Positions 10,560 to 21,299 of a DNA stretch of 64,000 nt are shown here, one piece after another. Positions within the stretch are counted from its first letter, which is position 1. Each line of letters opens with the position of its first letter. Below the pieces are notes generated by a model. It was not told where the DNA came from and made no database searches. It saw only the letters and a program-made list of their open reading frames with translations. The position numbers were made by a program, and so were the translations under genes. Source of the stretch: Magnolia sinica (Eukaryota > Streptophyta > Magnoliopsida > Magnoliales > Magnoliaceae); contig NC_080574.1 in the NCBI RefSeq assembly GCF_029962835.1, forward strand, positions 39,313,501 to 39,377,500. The letters are read 5' to 3'.

Positions 10560-11255
10560 CGGGAAATCATCTGGTGTAGTACCAATTCATGTTTATTTTT
10601 TTTATAAAATACAACAAGCTTCTCATTCACTTCTCTATTGCATCATCAATTATTTTTTCAGCTTCTTTATAAAAGATTATAAATATTTTTCTTTGACAGA
10701 TATTACAGTCTCTCTATCTTTGAAGATTGACTTGATTTTCTTAATTTTTTGTCTTTTTTATTTATTTTAATCAAGTAAATTTATTAAAATTGTAAGTAAA
10801 TTTATACATGCAAATCATTAATTTTTTATCTGTTTTTATGAATAATTTTATACATGCAAATTTATTAAGTACTTTATAATTTATTTGAATTAAATAGAAT
10901 AATTTTATTTTCATTTAATAAAAAATAATTTCTTTATAATGTAAAGCATTTCCAACTAGGAGATAGATAGGGGCAAATGTGTTAAATTAATATATTTCAG
11001 ACATTTCAGATGTTTGTTAACTAACAAATTATTTCAAATTCAGTACTTAATTTTCAGACTTAAGCCATATTTACCAAACAAGTTTTTTGACTTAAGATTT
11101 CAGATTCAGGCTTCAGATTTCAAATACAAGCTTCATATTTCAGATTTAACAAACTGGGCCTTACACTCTCCTTTCCTCCGCAGAAACCCAACCCTCTGCA
11201 ATGCAACACACATTATCTACACAATGTCCATGAAATACACCAACTCTATGAAGCC
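10560..11255. other. AT-rich non-coding stretch with a MITE-like tail
   Basis: No gene. 10,600-10,960 is AT-rich. At 10,970-11,165 a repetitive TTTCAGATTTCAAAT-like text ends AACAAACTGGGCCTTA, which looks like a MITE terminus (GGCCCAGTTTG style). The left partner was not identified. Confidence 0.35.
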
Positions 11256-11259
11256 AACC

Positions 11260-11720
11260 ATGTTTTATGTGTGACATCCACACCATCCATCAAGATATCC
11301 AGAACGATCCAAAACTCAGGTGGGCCACACCACTGGGAACAATGTAAATCATGATTATTATAACCTTTTAATTCACATGCTGTGGCCTGCCGTAGTTTTG
11401 GGTCACGTGAATTTATGGATGGAATATAAACCCTGTGGTAGGGCCATGCACAAATCAATGGTTGGGGTCCACTCTCCACTATTCCATGTAGTGTGGCCCA
11501 CCTGAATTATGTAACACTCTGATTTTTGCCCCGGGGGCCTAATGTTAAGAGTCACACAAGATGTTTGGAGTGGATTGTCATATTAACAATGTGGATGTCA
11601 CCCATTAAACACAGTGGGCCACAGATCTCAGATGTGTACAACAAGTGTGGTAGTCTGGTAGAGGAACTTTGGTCCCTCTTTCACACACAAAACGATTTGG
11701 AGAAAGCTTAGATACTTGAA
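11260..11720 (+). repeat. Dispersed repeat family Q, copy 2
   Basis: Aligns in order with 7,804-8,110 (GCCATGCACAAATCAATGG, GAGTCACACAAGATG, GATCTCAGATGTGTACAAC) and extends to the left with CACACCATCCATCAAGA. Non-coding. Confidence 0.5.
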
Positions 11721-12544
11721 ACAAACTTGAATTCACTGGCAGAGTGTGATGGCCCATACATAGACACTTATAAATTGGATAATATCTAGCATTTAAATAA
11801 TTACATATGAATTGTCCAAATTATATGTAGTAGTTATATGTGTCATGCACCAAAATTTATGCTTATCTCCTCGTCTAAATGTCAAATCAATGAACATTTA
11901 GTTAACAATACCTCTCTCTCTCTCTCTCTTACCCACTTCAAGAAATTCAGGTGGGCCACAACATGAGTTTTGGATCTGATCGAATTTCGAAATATTTCTT
12001 AATTAGTGCTCCTATAGTGACCACAACATGAGTTTTGGATCCGTCGCATTTCGATCTCCTACGTGTTAGGATTGTTCTAACATTGTAGATCATGATTATA
12101 ACATTCAATTCCTTCACTAAATAAAGAAAGCATTTAGCAAGGCGATAATACAAGATTTGCAATGTTAGGACAATCTTAACACTTTAAAGGGTGAGATGCA
12201 AAGGTGATACTCATTAGTAAAATATTCAAACAATAATAAATTAAGAAGTAAAGAACTACACATGTTGACGCGGTCACAAACATAGTGACCTGACTGATGA
12301 CGAATTTGATTTCTTGATGCAACGAGGTAAGTATATATTGCTTTTTTTAAGATGGTCGGTGTTCCTTGACAAAATCTACTAGTGTAACAGGATGCCCAGC
12401 GCGCTATTTCCATGATACAATCGTCCAGCATATAACCTGGACAACATACACAACTCACCTAAAACCTAATACCAATATCATTACCATATTTCTTTTGCAT
12501 GACCAGGAGAAACAACAAAAGATTTTTTATAAAAAAAAGATTTT
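11721..12544. other. Non-coding stretch
   Basis: No gene recognised. Holds a short CT repeat near 11,911-11,930 and a short direct repeat of ACAACATGAGTTTTGGATC at 11,958 and 12,022. Otherwise unstructured. Confidence 0.4.
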
Positions 12545-12995
12545 GAAAATGTGAGATTTGTGTTTTCCTTTCATTCATGTTTGTATGACCTTATGAACAG
12601 GTTTGATTGCAAATAAACATTAATAGGGGCCCTAGAAAGGTTTCAACGGTTGACATCATTATCTTCATTGTTTCGCTCAAGTGGGCCACACTGGAAAACA
12701 GTGGGAACTGAATGAATGCCTAGTGTTGAAAATTCTTGAAGGCCACAAAAGTTTTGGATTAAGCTAATATTTGTGTTTTCCCTTCATTCATGCTGGTGTG
12801 ACCTTATGAATATGTTTGATGACAAATAAACATTGTTGTGAGCCATGGGAAGGTTTCAACGGTTGATGTCATTATTCCCACTGTTTTCTATAATGTAATT
12901 ATAATTCAATTTTGGGTCCATGTCTTAAAATGAGCTAGGAAAATGGATGGACGATGTGGATAAGACACATGCGTTATGTTGGGCCCCAAAGAATT
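12545..12995 (+). mobile_element. Palindromic long-TIR element, two partial copies in tandem
   Basis: The family filler and inner arm occur twice: GATTTGTGTTTTCCTTTCAT at 12,554, then TATTTGTGTTTTCCCTTCAT at 12,767. The second copy runs into an inverted right arm ending TTATGTTGGGCCCC. Two truncated copies or an internal duplication. Confidence 0.6.
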
Positions 12996-14414
12996 TATTT
13001 AGTATGCTACTCAGTACCCCCATCGACGTCCCATTGAACCATGATCTTTGTTTCATTTGCATGCAGGTGGCCTCGCTCTTAGGGAAATTAAACAATACGT
13101 GGCCACCACATACTTCAACGATATACGCACGTCTTCATTTTGACAAGTGGTCCAGTGGTATTCTAGGTTCCAGACCATTCTGGAGAATATTTGATATATA
13201 TAATGCTTGTTAAAAAACTTGGATTTTAGTGCCTTTTGGAGTAGTCGCATGTCAGAAAGGAAAGAAGAAAAACTTGTATTTATAAGTAGGGTGTTGAGTA
13301 CCTTACTATTTGCTTGGTGATTCTGTGGAGTACCAAGACTTACTTGTTCGTATTGGAAGACGCGCGCATAGACTCGAGCATGGCCTCAGTGCAAGGGCGT
13401 GAGCATACAGGGCAGTGTGGCTATAGAGCTACTAGTAGCGTACGTTGCACTTTGCTCGTGTTGCTAGGCAGTGTGGCTATAGAGCCACTAGTGACGCACT
13501 TGGCTCATGTTGTTCCCTCATGAACCGATGCGAGTTGCAGTGCAACAGTGGTTATGGGTCAGGTGACTGGAGTGTTGTAGGTAAGAGGTCTAAAAAAGAC
13601 CTATCCCTTTTATATAAAGGCTGGAACTAGTTGTTTAAGAAGTAGTGTAACTGCTCATATAGTATTAAACTAAACCATATAGAAACTGCTGAATATAGCT
13701 AGCCCAACAATCATAAAAAGCTAGCCACTAAGTCTAAATGGCTAGCATGTAGCTGGTTTTCTCACATGTAAAATGATTAGAAACTGCCAAATGATAGCTA
13801 ATTTCTCACCAACAACCATAAATGGTTATGTCATGTGGAGTTATGACTTTGGACCAAAGTGTCTAACAATCCTAACCTATATAAACAGTGCCTTGGGTGG
13901 TTCATTGGACCATCACCAACCACTTGAATCACTCTCATACGACCCAACAAGAAAAGCTCAAGTGATCTTTGATCAAGATAGTACGGTTCAATACAAACCT
14001 TAGCCAGTAAATCCTCAGGAAATCAACCAGTGTAATGGTCTAAGCCAGCTACTTCCTTTCTAATCTTCTCGCTGGTATGAGAATTTTTTCTTTAAGTATT
14101 TATCTATTAGCAAATTGTATACACAGAGTTCTATTAGTAGTTTCATCATACTTGTTGAACGTAAAACCTTATACAGGCTCGTCGTATCCTGAAGCTATTT
14201 GTCTGCAATCTGTCAACAGTATCAATTACTTTGAGAAGGGGCAATGGCGTACGTGCTTCAGCCTGTCCTTAATATTTTTGGTTTCTTTTATTATTTTACA
14301 GTAATTATAAATATGTAATTTGAAAATAAAAAGTTTCTAACACATTTTGCTGCTGTATCCCATCATCAATTCAAACATGCCCCATAAATCTTCTTAGGAT
14401 GAAAATCTTAACCC

Positions 14415-14415
<1 letters not shown>
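12996..14415. other. Non-coding stretch with direct repeats and a TATA box
   Basis: Two units of about 56 bp starting GCAGTGTGGCTATAGAGC at about 13,411 and 13,468 lie roughly 100-150 bp upstream of a strong TATA box (TATATAAAGG, 13,611-13,620). That layout resembles the U3 of an LTR, but no TG...CA ends with a target-site duplication could be found. No coding sequence is supported. Confidence 0.35.

Positions 14416-14419
<4 letters not shown>

Positions 14420-14467
<48 letters not shown>
14420..14467. repeat. AT dinucleotide microsatellite
   Basis: About 24 uninterrupted TA units. Confidence 0.95.
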
Positions 14468-14469
<2 letters not shown>

Positions 14470-15030
14470 TGATCTGATAAAGAGAATAAAGAAGAGAAAG
14501 AGCCGTTCAACTGAAAAAGACCCCTGTACTTGTTTCATGAATCTCCACACGTAGGATCCATTAGAGTAATGCTCAATCCAAAATGGGAATCAATAAAAAA
14601 GCAACGGTCCAGATTGCTTAACCATAGGCTTCACACGTCAGAATTGGAAATACGTGCAACGTACAAAGATGCTATGTGAGTATCATAAAATTCATATAAT
14701 CCACCAAGTCTTGTTTGGTTGTGTGTATTGAGTGGGAAGAGAAGAATGCTATGCCTTTCCCCGCTCCAAGGAAGAGAGAAATGGTATCCTTTCTCCGCCG
14801 TTTGGGTAAGATGAAGCACTCGTGCGTGGTGTGCACGGGCCAAACACTTGCTGATCGGATTTTTTTTTTATTTAAAAAAATCAATACACGATTAGCTAAT
14901 ACGTGCAGTTTAAGTCAATTCAGGAGTTGGCAATACATGCTTTTATTTTGGACGGTCCAATTTAAAATGCATGTATGGGTCCCTTTTAAATTAAACAATA
15001 CAAGGTAGTAGATGGGCCGTATATGGAACA
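14468..15030. other. Non-coding stretch
   Basis: No gene or clear repeat recognised. Overlapping open frames on both strands around 14,640-14,880 lack any domain. Confidence 0.35.
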
Positions 15031-15529
15031 GAAGCGGATTACCTGGGTGATGTGTTGACGTGGCAAAGTTCTGTGGGCCACACCATGATGTATGCATTAT
15101 ATCCACACCTTCCATCCAGTTTGCATGATCATTTTAGGATATGAGCCCAAAACTGAGGCAGATCCAAACCTCAAGTGGACCACACTACAGAAGGCAGTGG
15201 GGATTGAACGGCTACCATTGAAAATTTTTGGGGGCCCAGAAGTTTTGGATCATGCTGATATTTGTGTTTTCCATTCGTCCAGGTCTGTGTGACCCTATCC
15301 ACATGTTGGATAGCAAATAAACATCATGGTGGGGCCTGGGAAAGTTTCAACGGTGGGCGTCATTGTCCCCACAGCTTTCTGTGGTGTGGTCCAATTGAAG
15401 TTTGGATCTGCCTTGTTTTTGCAATCATGCGCTACAATGATCATGCAAAAATGGACGGACAGTGTGGATATAACACATACATCATGGCGGGGCCCACAGG
15501 ACTTTGCAGAGAGTAGGCAATCCGCTTTC
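15031..15529 (+). mobile_element. Palindromic long-TIR element, copy G (reference copy)
   Basis: Best-preserved copy. The left terminus GAAGCGGATTACC mirrors the right terminus GGCAATCCGCTTTC. Inside the ends, GATGTATGCATTATATCCAC mirrors GTGGATATAACACATACATC. Further in, AACCTCAAGTGGACCACAC mirrors GTGTGGTCCAATTGAAGTT, and GCAGTGGGGA mirrors TCCCCACAGC. Arms are about 170 bp each around a filler of about 150 bp that contains GGATCATGCTGATATTTGTG. There is no transposase, so this is a non-autonomous MITE-like or foldback element. Long arms would suit a Mutator-like origin, but no clean 9-bp duplication was confirmed. Confidence 0.8.
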
Positions 15530-15684
15530 GAATGGAACAGCCAGAGCAACGGTCAACAATGAAAGAAGTCGGGTTATTATGGAACGCTCATATGGACGTC
15601 ACAACTCTACCTTCTGTACACAAAATCGTAACAATTGGTCACTTAGTTCAATGATTTTCTGAGTAAAGGTGGGAGCTTGGATGG

Positions 15685-16690
15685 TTAAAGGGCGTTTGGC
15701 TCGTAAGTTACTTAAGGCATAATTTGTTCATCTTATTTTTTACTTAATCAATAAATAAGTATGTTTGGTAAATAACATACTTATCCTCTAAAATGTAGAT
15801 AAACATATTTGATTTCCAACATCATAAGTAATTATTCCGAAAGTCTGGTAAGTCCCCTCACATCCACCATCCATCATGTGCGGCTAAATCTTCGATGTTG
15901 ATGGTTCATTGTGTGAGCCCCGCCTTTGATGTGGGCCTTCCATCATGCATGGCTGACCTTAGTTGTGGGTCATTCATTATTAGGGGTAGACCTTTAATGT
16001 GCACAGTTCATTAGGTTGGGCTCACCTTTGATGTTAGTTATCTATCATGTGGGGCCCACCATCAATGTTATTGTCCATCATGTGGGGCCCATCTTCAATA
16101 TCCATTGCCCATCATGTGCAGCCCACCTTTGATATGGACTGTTCATCATATGGGCCCACCTCCAATGTGGGACCCATCTTAGATATGGGCCACTCATCAT
16201 TAGGACGACTTATGATGTGGACTGTCCATCATGTGGTGCCCACCATTATTAATTGCCCATCATGTGGAGCCATGGGTTACCCATCATGTGGGGCTCACCT
16301 TAGATGTAGACCATTCATCATTAAGCGTGGACCTTTGATGTGGAACGTCCATCATGTGAGGCCACCTCAATATGAGCCATCATCATGTGGGGCCCACTAA
16401 ATCATCTACCCATTCATTCATTGGATGATTTTCCAATCTCACGGACTTAGAAGGGGCTCATGGCCATATAGAGCATATTCCATTAAATAATTTCTCCAGT
16501 TGTTTTGTCACCAATGAAAATGAGAAAAATAAATTACTTTTAAAATATAAAAAGTAATAAAAAAAAGTTAATTTTCTAAAAAGCAAGACATCTAAGTTTA
16601 ATAACCGAACTAAATTATTTAAGAAATGTAACTTATTCACTTCATAAGTTAAAAAGGCTACTTATTTGGTAATATCCAAACGGGGCCTTA
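15685..16690. mobile_element. Harbinger/Tourist-like non-autonomous element
   Basis: TTA stands at both ends (15,685-15,687 and 16,688-16,690), next to GGGCGTTTGG on the left and CCAAACGGGGCC on the right. TTA duplications and GGCCxGTTTGG-type ends are usual for Tourist-like MITEs of the PIF/Harbinger group. The body is about 1.0 kb, non-coding, and filled mainly by the GGGCCCAC array at 15,850-16,400. Confidence 0.5.
15850..16400 (+). repeat. Degenerate tandem array of CATCATGTGGGGCCCACC
   Basis: Roughly 15 units of about 30-40 bp, each with CCATCATGTG(G)GGCCCACC followed by a variable phrase such as TTTGATGTGGAC. Apparent open frames across it are by-products of the repeat. Confidence 0.8.
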
Positions 16691-17430
16691 ATATCAGCCG
16701 ATCGAAGTAATTTTTGTGGGGGAGGTGCAACCCCACTTGTACCATGATTAAATCTTTTTTCCTGATATAATAATATGGAGCTTCCATTTACTAACCGTTG
16801 ATTGATGGTTAGGACCCCGTAAGCCATTGATTGATGGTTAGGATCATCAGTTCATAGCTGACATTTTCTTAGGATTGGATCGGCAACCAAAGGTGGGCCC
16901 ATGCGATAGAAGGCATATTCCATTTTCGTGCCCATTAATTGAATGGTTAAAGTGATCTTTGAGTGGCATTTTGGCCCCATCACAGATACTCCCATCAATG
17001 GGTGGACCTTTTTCGAGTATAATAAATGTGGCCGTATGTTTCTATCCACAGCCATTAGTAGGTTGATTAGGTACGTCCAATCAAAGTGACTTCTCACATG
17101 TTTGGGTAATCAAATGTGGGCCCAAGTCATGGAAATTCAAGTCAATCATGGGACCTTTTCTAATATCATTAATATGGACTATCCATTTTCAAACCCATCG
17201 ATCGGTTGCTTAGGATCATTCCATAAAACAAGTAAAGGTAGGTCCCACGTCATGGACATTCAATACTAATGATCAAGCCTTCTCTAATATTAATCAACAT
17301 GGACCAACAATTTTCCTAGCTATCAATTATATGATTAGAATCTAATCAAAGTGATTTGTAAGGGAGACGGGGGATCAAAGATGGGACTCATGATGGACGG
17401 TCCATATCAATAATAATAACATGATCCTAT
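16691..17430. repeat. Diverged repeats of about 120-220 bp
   Basis: A block with GTGGGCCCATGCGATAG, AGTCATGGAAATTCAAG and AGTGACTTCTCACATG-type phrases recurs near 16,895, 17,117, 17,238 and 17,385 with changing spacing. Non-coding. An ATT microsatellite follows at about 17,447-17,471. Confidence 0.5.
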
Positions 17431-17552
17431 AGCATCGACTCTATTTATTTATTATTATTATTATTATTATTTTTTGTTTCTGTTTGATGAGAAGTTACAA
17501 TGGTACCTCTACTGTGATTATTGAGAGTCACGGTCAATTAAACGTGTATCTT

Positions 17553-17735
17553 CTCTTGGCTTAGTGGTAGTGTCTAATCTATGAGGTCAAGGGCTCAAGA
17601 AGCTATGCGTGCGTGGGTCCGTCTCCTTGGTTTAATAGACAAACTTTGTTTCAACACTGAGATCATAGGATCAACTGCCCATGTGGTGTGGGTGTTGGTG
17701 TTTTAAAATAAATAAATAAATAAATAAAATCAACA
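17553..17735 (+). mobile_element. tRNA-derived SINE
   Basis: An A-box-like TTGGCTTAGTGGTAG lies near 17,555 and a decayed B-box-like GGTCAAGGGCTCAAG about 30 bp downstream, the spacing of a tRNA-type RNA polymerase III promoter. The body ends in an A-rich tail of AAAT units at about 17,702-17,730. Length of about 180 bp fits plant SINEs. No clear target-site duplication was seen. Confidence 0.6.
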
Positions 17736-19260
17736 GGTTAATCATGAAATATCATGATATTTGGTGCAACCAAACACACCAATAGGAAAGAATCACTGAA
17801 AATGAGATAAATATTCAATGCCTAGGATCTTTTTAACAGGGTCTTTTTTTTTTCTTTTTTTTTGTGCATGATCCATCTAGAACAGAACTCATCATACCAA
17901 GGGTTTGGATAATTGAAGCAAGGGTCCCACTTGAAAATTAAAAATATATATGTAAGCCCTACCATATCATATAGACAATCTGTCTCAGCATTTTGTAGGG
18001 TATTTCAAGGTTTCTGGCAAGTTGCAACTCAATGTGCCAGGCTCGACTTCTAAAATCCAAATCTTGAATAGACTTAATCCAAACATTTAAAAGGTCCAAC
18101 CCAAATCAAATCCAGGCCGAACCTGCTCTTATTTTCGGAGTAATTATATCTTACATCTTTGGGCCCATTTGGTAGATGCCTGAAAATGAATTGATCTCAT
18201 TTCAGTTAATTATAATTATGTATTAGAGATCATACTTCTGTTTTGCAAGGAGTAAGAATCTTGATAGCCAGCGATCGTGATATCTATAAAGGTAGCTTTT
18301 GGTGTGTGGGAAAGTTTCAACATTCTGCCCAACCACAGAAACTAAGCTGTTACAGTCCAACAGGGTGGGAAAAAGTGGGAATGGGACCTATGGTTCGGCC
18401 ATCCAAACAGTTGAATAAAGTCAATGTGGATAACCCATCATATGCTGCCAAAAATCAGATGTCATTGGAAAAGAAAACACACCAATGATTCACAAGTAGC
18501 CAAGGAAAAGACTGAAACATTATACAAGGGTTTGTAATGCAAGGGCATTTTCACACCGGGCTCGAGTGGGGTGGCTTGTGAGATGCAGTGGCACACTCGG
18601 CGTGGGCGGCCCGTGTGAGGCGGGTAGCTCGTGTGAAGTGGGCCCCACCCATGTGAAGCGGATGGCTCGTGTGAAGTGGGGCCCACAAGGGGAGTTCGGC
18701 TAAAGTCCTAACCCATGAGTTGTGGGGCCCGTGCTATGAGATAAAGAGATTGATTCGCCATGCATTATCAATTCAAGCTTTTATAGCAAGTGGTTAATTG
18801 TCCTGCATCAGTCTGAACTTAAAAGAGTAATTTTTGGCTGGCCATAAATGGTGAGGCTGATGCAAGTGCACCTCCACACTAGGGTGGGGTGGCTCACAAA
18901 GTGGGGTTTGTAAGATACAGAATGACCACAGGATGGGTCCCACTATGGGACCTGTGAGATGTGGGTAGCTCACAGGGAGATTTTGGTCGGTTTGCTTGGG
19001 AGGGCTTAGATAAAGGGATATTCCGTTGCTTCCCCAACAACTCTGGAGCTTTTGATACATCATAGGCTTATCGTATTGATGTTTAGGCCACCAACACATG
19101 AGCCTATACAAACATTTTGTAATATTTGGGACATCCCATCTCCAGGGCCCATCATATCAACTCCGTAGATCATTGAACCATGGGGCCCAACATCAAGAAA
19201 CTATTCATGTTATATGCAACAGAACTCAATAATTCCAATACAAACATACATTTTTACCAA
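17736..19260. other. Non-coding stretch with short GTGGGGCCCAC-rich repeats
   Basis: No gene. Around 18,540-18,730, phrases like CGTGTGAAGTGGGCCCC repeat three to four times, and 18,850-19,000 carries related GTGGGGTGGCTCAC text. A MITE-like GGGCCCATTTGGTAGATG sits near 18,160 without a visible partner. Confidence 0.35.
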
Positions 19261-19265
19261 CGAGC

Positions 19266-19445
19266 CTATTGCCCATTGCGCACATACAAATTCCAATCAT
19301 CCCCACATTCAATAAAATAGTCATCGTCCTGGTAGATTTCGGTCACATCTTGTTCATCACTTCCATTTGCATATTTATCATCGACAACCTGAAGTGAAGA
19401 ATAAGGTGGAAGGCCTGATGAGAATGACCATGATCTCTTCCAAAA
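19266..19445 (-). CDS. Exon-like open frame, acidic C-terminus of unknown protein (fragment)
   Basis: On the minus strand a 59-codon open frame ends in a TAG. Its last 40 residues (19,266-19,388) follow an excellent splice acceptor, a pyrimidine tract ending TTCTTCACTTCAG. They read VVDDKYANGSDEQDVTEIYQ, then an acidic and aromatic stretch with IECGDDWNLYV, then RNGQ and stop. Low-complexity repeat DNA rarely gives such a balanced composition, so this may be the last exon of a host gene or of a captured gene piece. I do not recognise the protein. Upstream exons would lie at higher coordinates, where a LINE and a copia fossil now sit, and none was identified. It could still be chance. Confidence 0.35.
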   Translation of the reverse strand, partial: FWKRSWSFSSGLPPYSSLQVVDDKYANGSDEQDVTEIYQDDDYFIECGDDWNLYVRNGQ

Positions 19446-20229
19446 TCACCATCCACTAAATAAACTATACCATCCAAGGTAGCAGGAAGAGCAAGTACTA
19501 TACTTGATATTTCTAACACCACAAAGAAAAGAGTAAGAGATGTATACCATAAGAAAGAAAGAACAGAATACCAAGATGGTGAGGACATAAATAATCATCA
19601 TGTCAAATTCCCAAGTCAGAAAAAGATAAGGGACCTAATACATGGACGCATAAAGCCCAAACTAGCACGCATAACACATCCTATCCTATTACTTCTGATC
19701 CTAACACTTCTGAACCGATCCTAACATAATGAAAACGTGACAAAGAAACCAGCAAGTTACAAGTTTACACAGTAAAATGATTAATTGCAATGATGTTGTA
19801 GAAAAACAAACACCTTGAAGACAGAAGACAAGAAACCATAAACTTCCAAAATCCGCAACATGAACTCAACATTTTAAAATAATATTTCTCCATGGATACA
19901 GACATCCAACAGATTTATTGTTCATCAATTAAAATATATAATCAAAGTCATCTTGTTGTAAGGTGGATATTGAGAGCTCCAAGATTCTTTCACCGAGTTG
20001 GTGAAAGCTAGAGGTATTCACAAATCAATTTGAATTTGATCGTCAAAAGCCTAATGGAGGCCTTACAGGATCCTCAACTTGAGGCCTTGCACAAGATAGT
20101 TGGGTTTTCAATTTTGATAAGTGGAGCCCATGTTAAATGATCTAGATCATTGGTCTATTGGGCCCTAGCATGGGTGCACAATGCCCAGGAAATCTCCTCA
20201 ATATGACGACCATGTCATTCAATTTGCAG
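19446..20229. other. Non-coding stretch
   Basis: No gene recognised. AT-rich and intron-like, with no repeat that I can place. Confidence 0.35.
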
Positions 20230-20721
20230 CCTATGAATTGATAGTTTGGAAGAAATACAGCAAGAAACAACATTCCAATAAAGAAGGCCTAACAATTGGT
20301 ACCTAGGATCTCCCACTACAGGAAATTTTCTTGGAGTGATGCATCCAAGGAGTAACATTGTTGTTTCAGCAAAAAAACGCAAAACTGCCCAACCCCATGG
20401 GGGCCAAGAAATCGACGATCACCTACCCTTTACTGTTCCTGACTAACCTGCTGATACCCTATTGGGTGGGTTTTTCCAATTGAGCAACCATTGAAGTTTA
20501 GCGTAAAGCAATAACCACGACTCCACCATCTTTCAATAACCTTAATCGGGTTCCAACTATGGTTGAGAATCTCCACCCACTTTGATTGCAACAGAGCCTC
20601 GTGAATACCAGCCACTAATTGTCTTGCTTACCCAAAAACAGCACAAGACGATACCAGCTACTTCTTGATAGGGCAATATACACCCACCATCAAGCATGCA
20701 CAAAGATCCTCTACTGTCTTT
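20230..20721 (-). mobile_element. LINE (L1-like) remnant: RNase H part, downstream half
   Basis: Around 20,430-20,615 the minus strand reads FTLNFNGCSIGKT, the start of the RNase H domain carried by many plant L1-type LINEs and related RVT_3 proteins (family pattern KLNFDGCSxGNPG). Here N replaces the usual catalytic D. Downstream sequence toward 20,320 gives GLGSFAFF-like wording in another frame, so the domain is frameshifted and dead. It ends where copia element 2 was inserted. The matching upstream half lies at 28,771-29,650. Confidence 0.65.
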
Positions 20722-20726
20722 GACAG

Positions 20727-21249
20727 TGTTGGATATGGGGCGATGGGCCTGCTTGTGAGAAATCACTTGTGGGTGGGTCCCACATGAGATTCCCACCGAA
20801 TCCTTCTTTCCACTCTCTCCAGGGTTTGAAATTGAATTTTAAATTCAAAATTGAATACAATAGAAGATACGATTGGGAAGAGGAAGTGATAAGATGAGAT
20901 AGGATAACCCCTACATCATCCAAACTCTCCCAATCTCATATAAAAAAAGAAGGCATCCCTCCTTCAATGCATCTCAAAAAAACTCATAAACGAGAGTTCC
21001 CAGAAAGAGAAGAGGGACGAGTTTATACCCAATTTGTCCATATATCCCGCCTCTAAATGATCAAAATCATTGATCGAAATCCGAGGGCCATCTTAATCGT
21101 AGAATCGGGGGGATGATCAGATCCTCTCGGTGCCCAAAGTGGTTGGCAGGCCTCTAGACATAGACCGTCCATCTTTGTCTTTGTGTGAAGGTTCCAAGAT
21201 CATGTAGACCGTCTGATCCTTCAAGCCCACCCATCCAGGCCGTTCATCA
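20727..21249 (+). repeat. 5' LTR of copia element 2
   Basis: About 523 bp, TGTTGG...CATCA. It matches the 3' LTR across its length, including TCCCACATGAGATTCC, TTGAATTTTAAATTC and CCATCTT-type blocks. A TATA-like ATATAAAAA stands near 20,938. Confidence 0.85.
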
Positions 21250-21264
21250 GTAGCATGAGAGCGA
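21250..21264 (+). promoter_or_regulatory. Primer-binding site of copia element 2 (decayed)
   Basis: GTAGCATGAGAGCGA directly follows the LTR and matches the methionine-tRNA site TGGTATCAGAGCCA at about 10 of 14 positions. Confidence 0.6.
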
Positions 21265-21299
21265 CTACAATGGATCTCTGACTTGTGTGACTACGATCG

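Noticed and set aside
16047-16400. 117-codon open frame across the GGGCCCAC array
   Set aside because: Repeat-derived, and composition follows the array unit.
17553-17620. Functional tRNA gene
   Set aside because: A-box-like and B-box-like signals are present but no cloverleaf can be formed, and an A-rich tail follows, so a SINE fits better.
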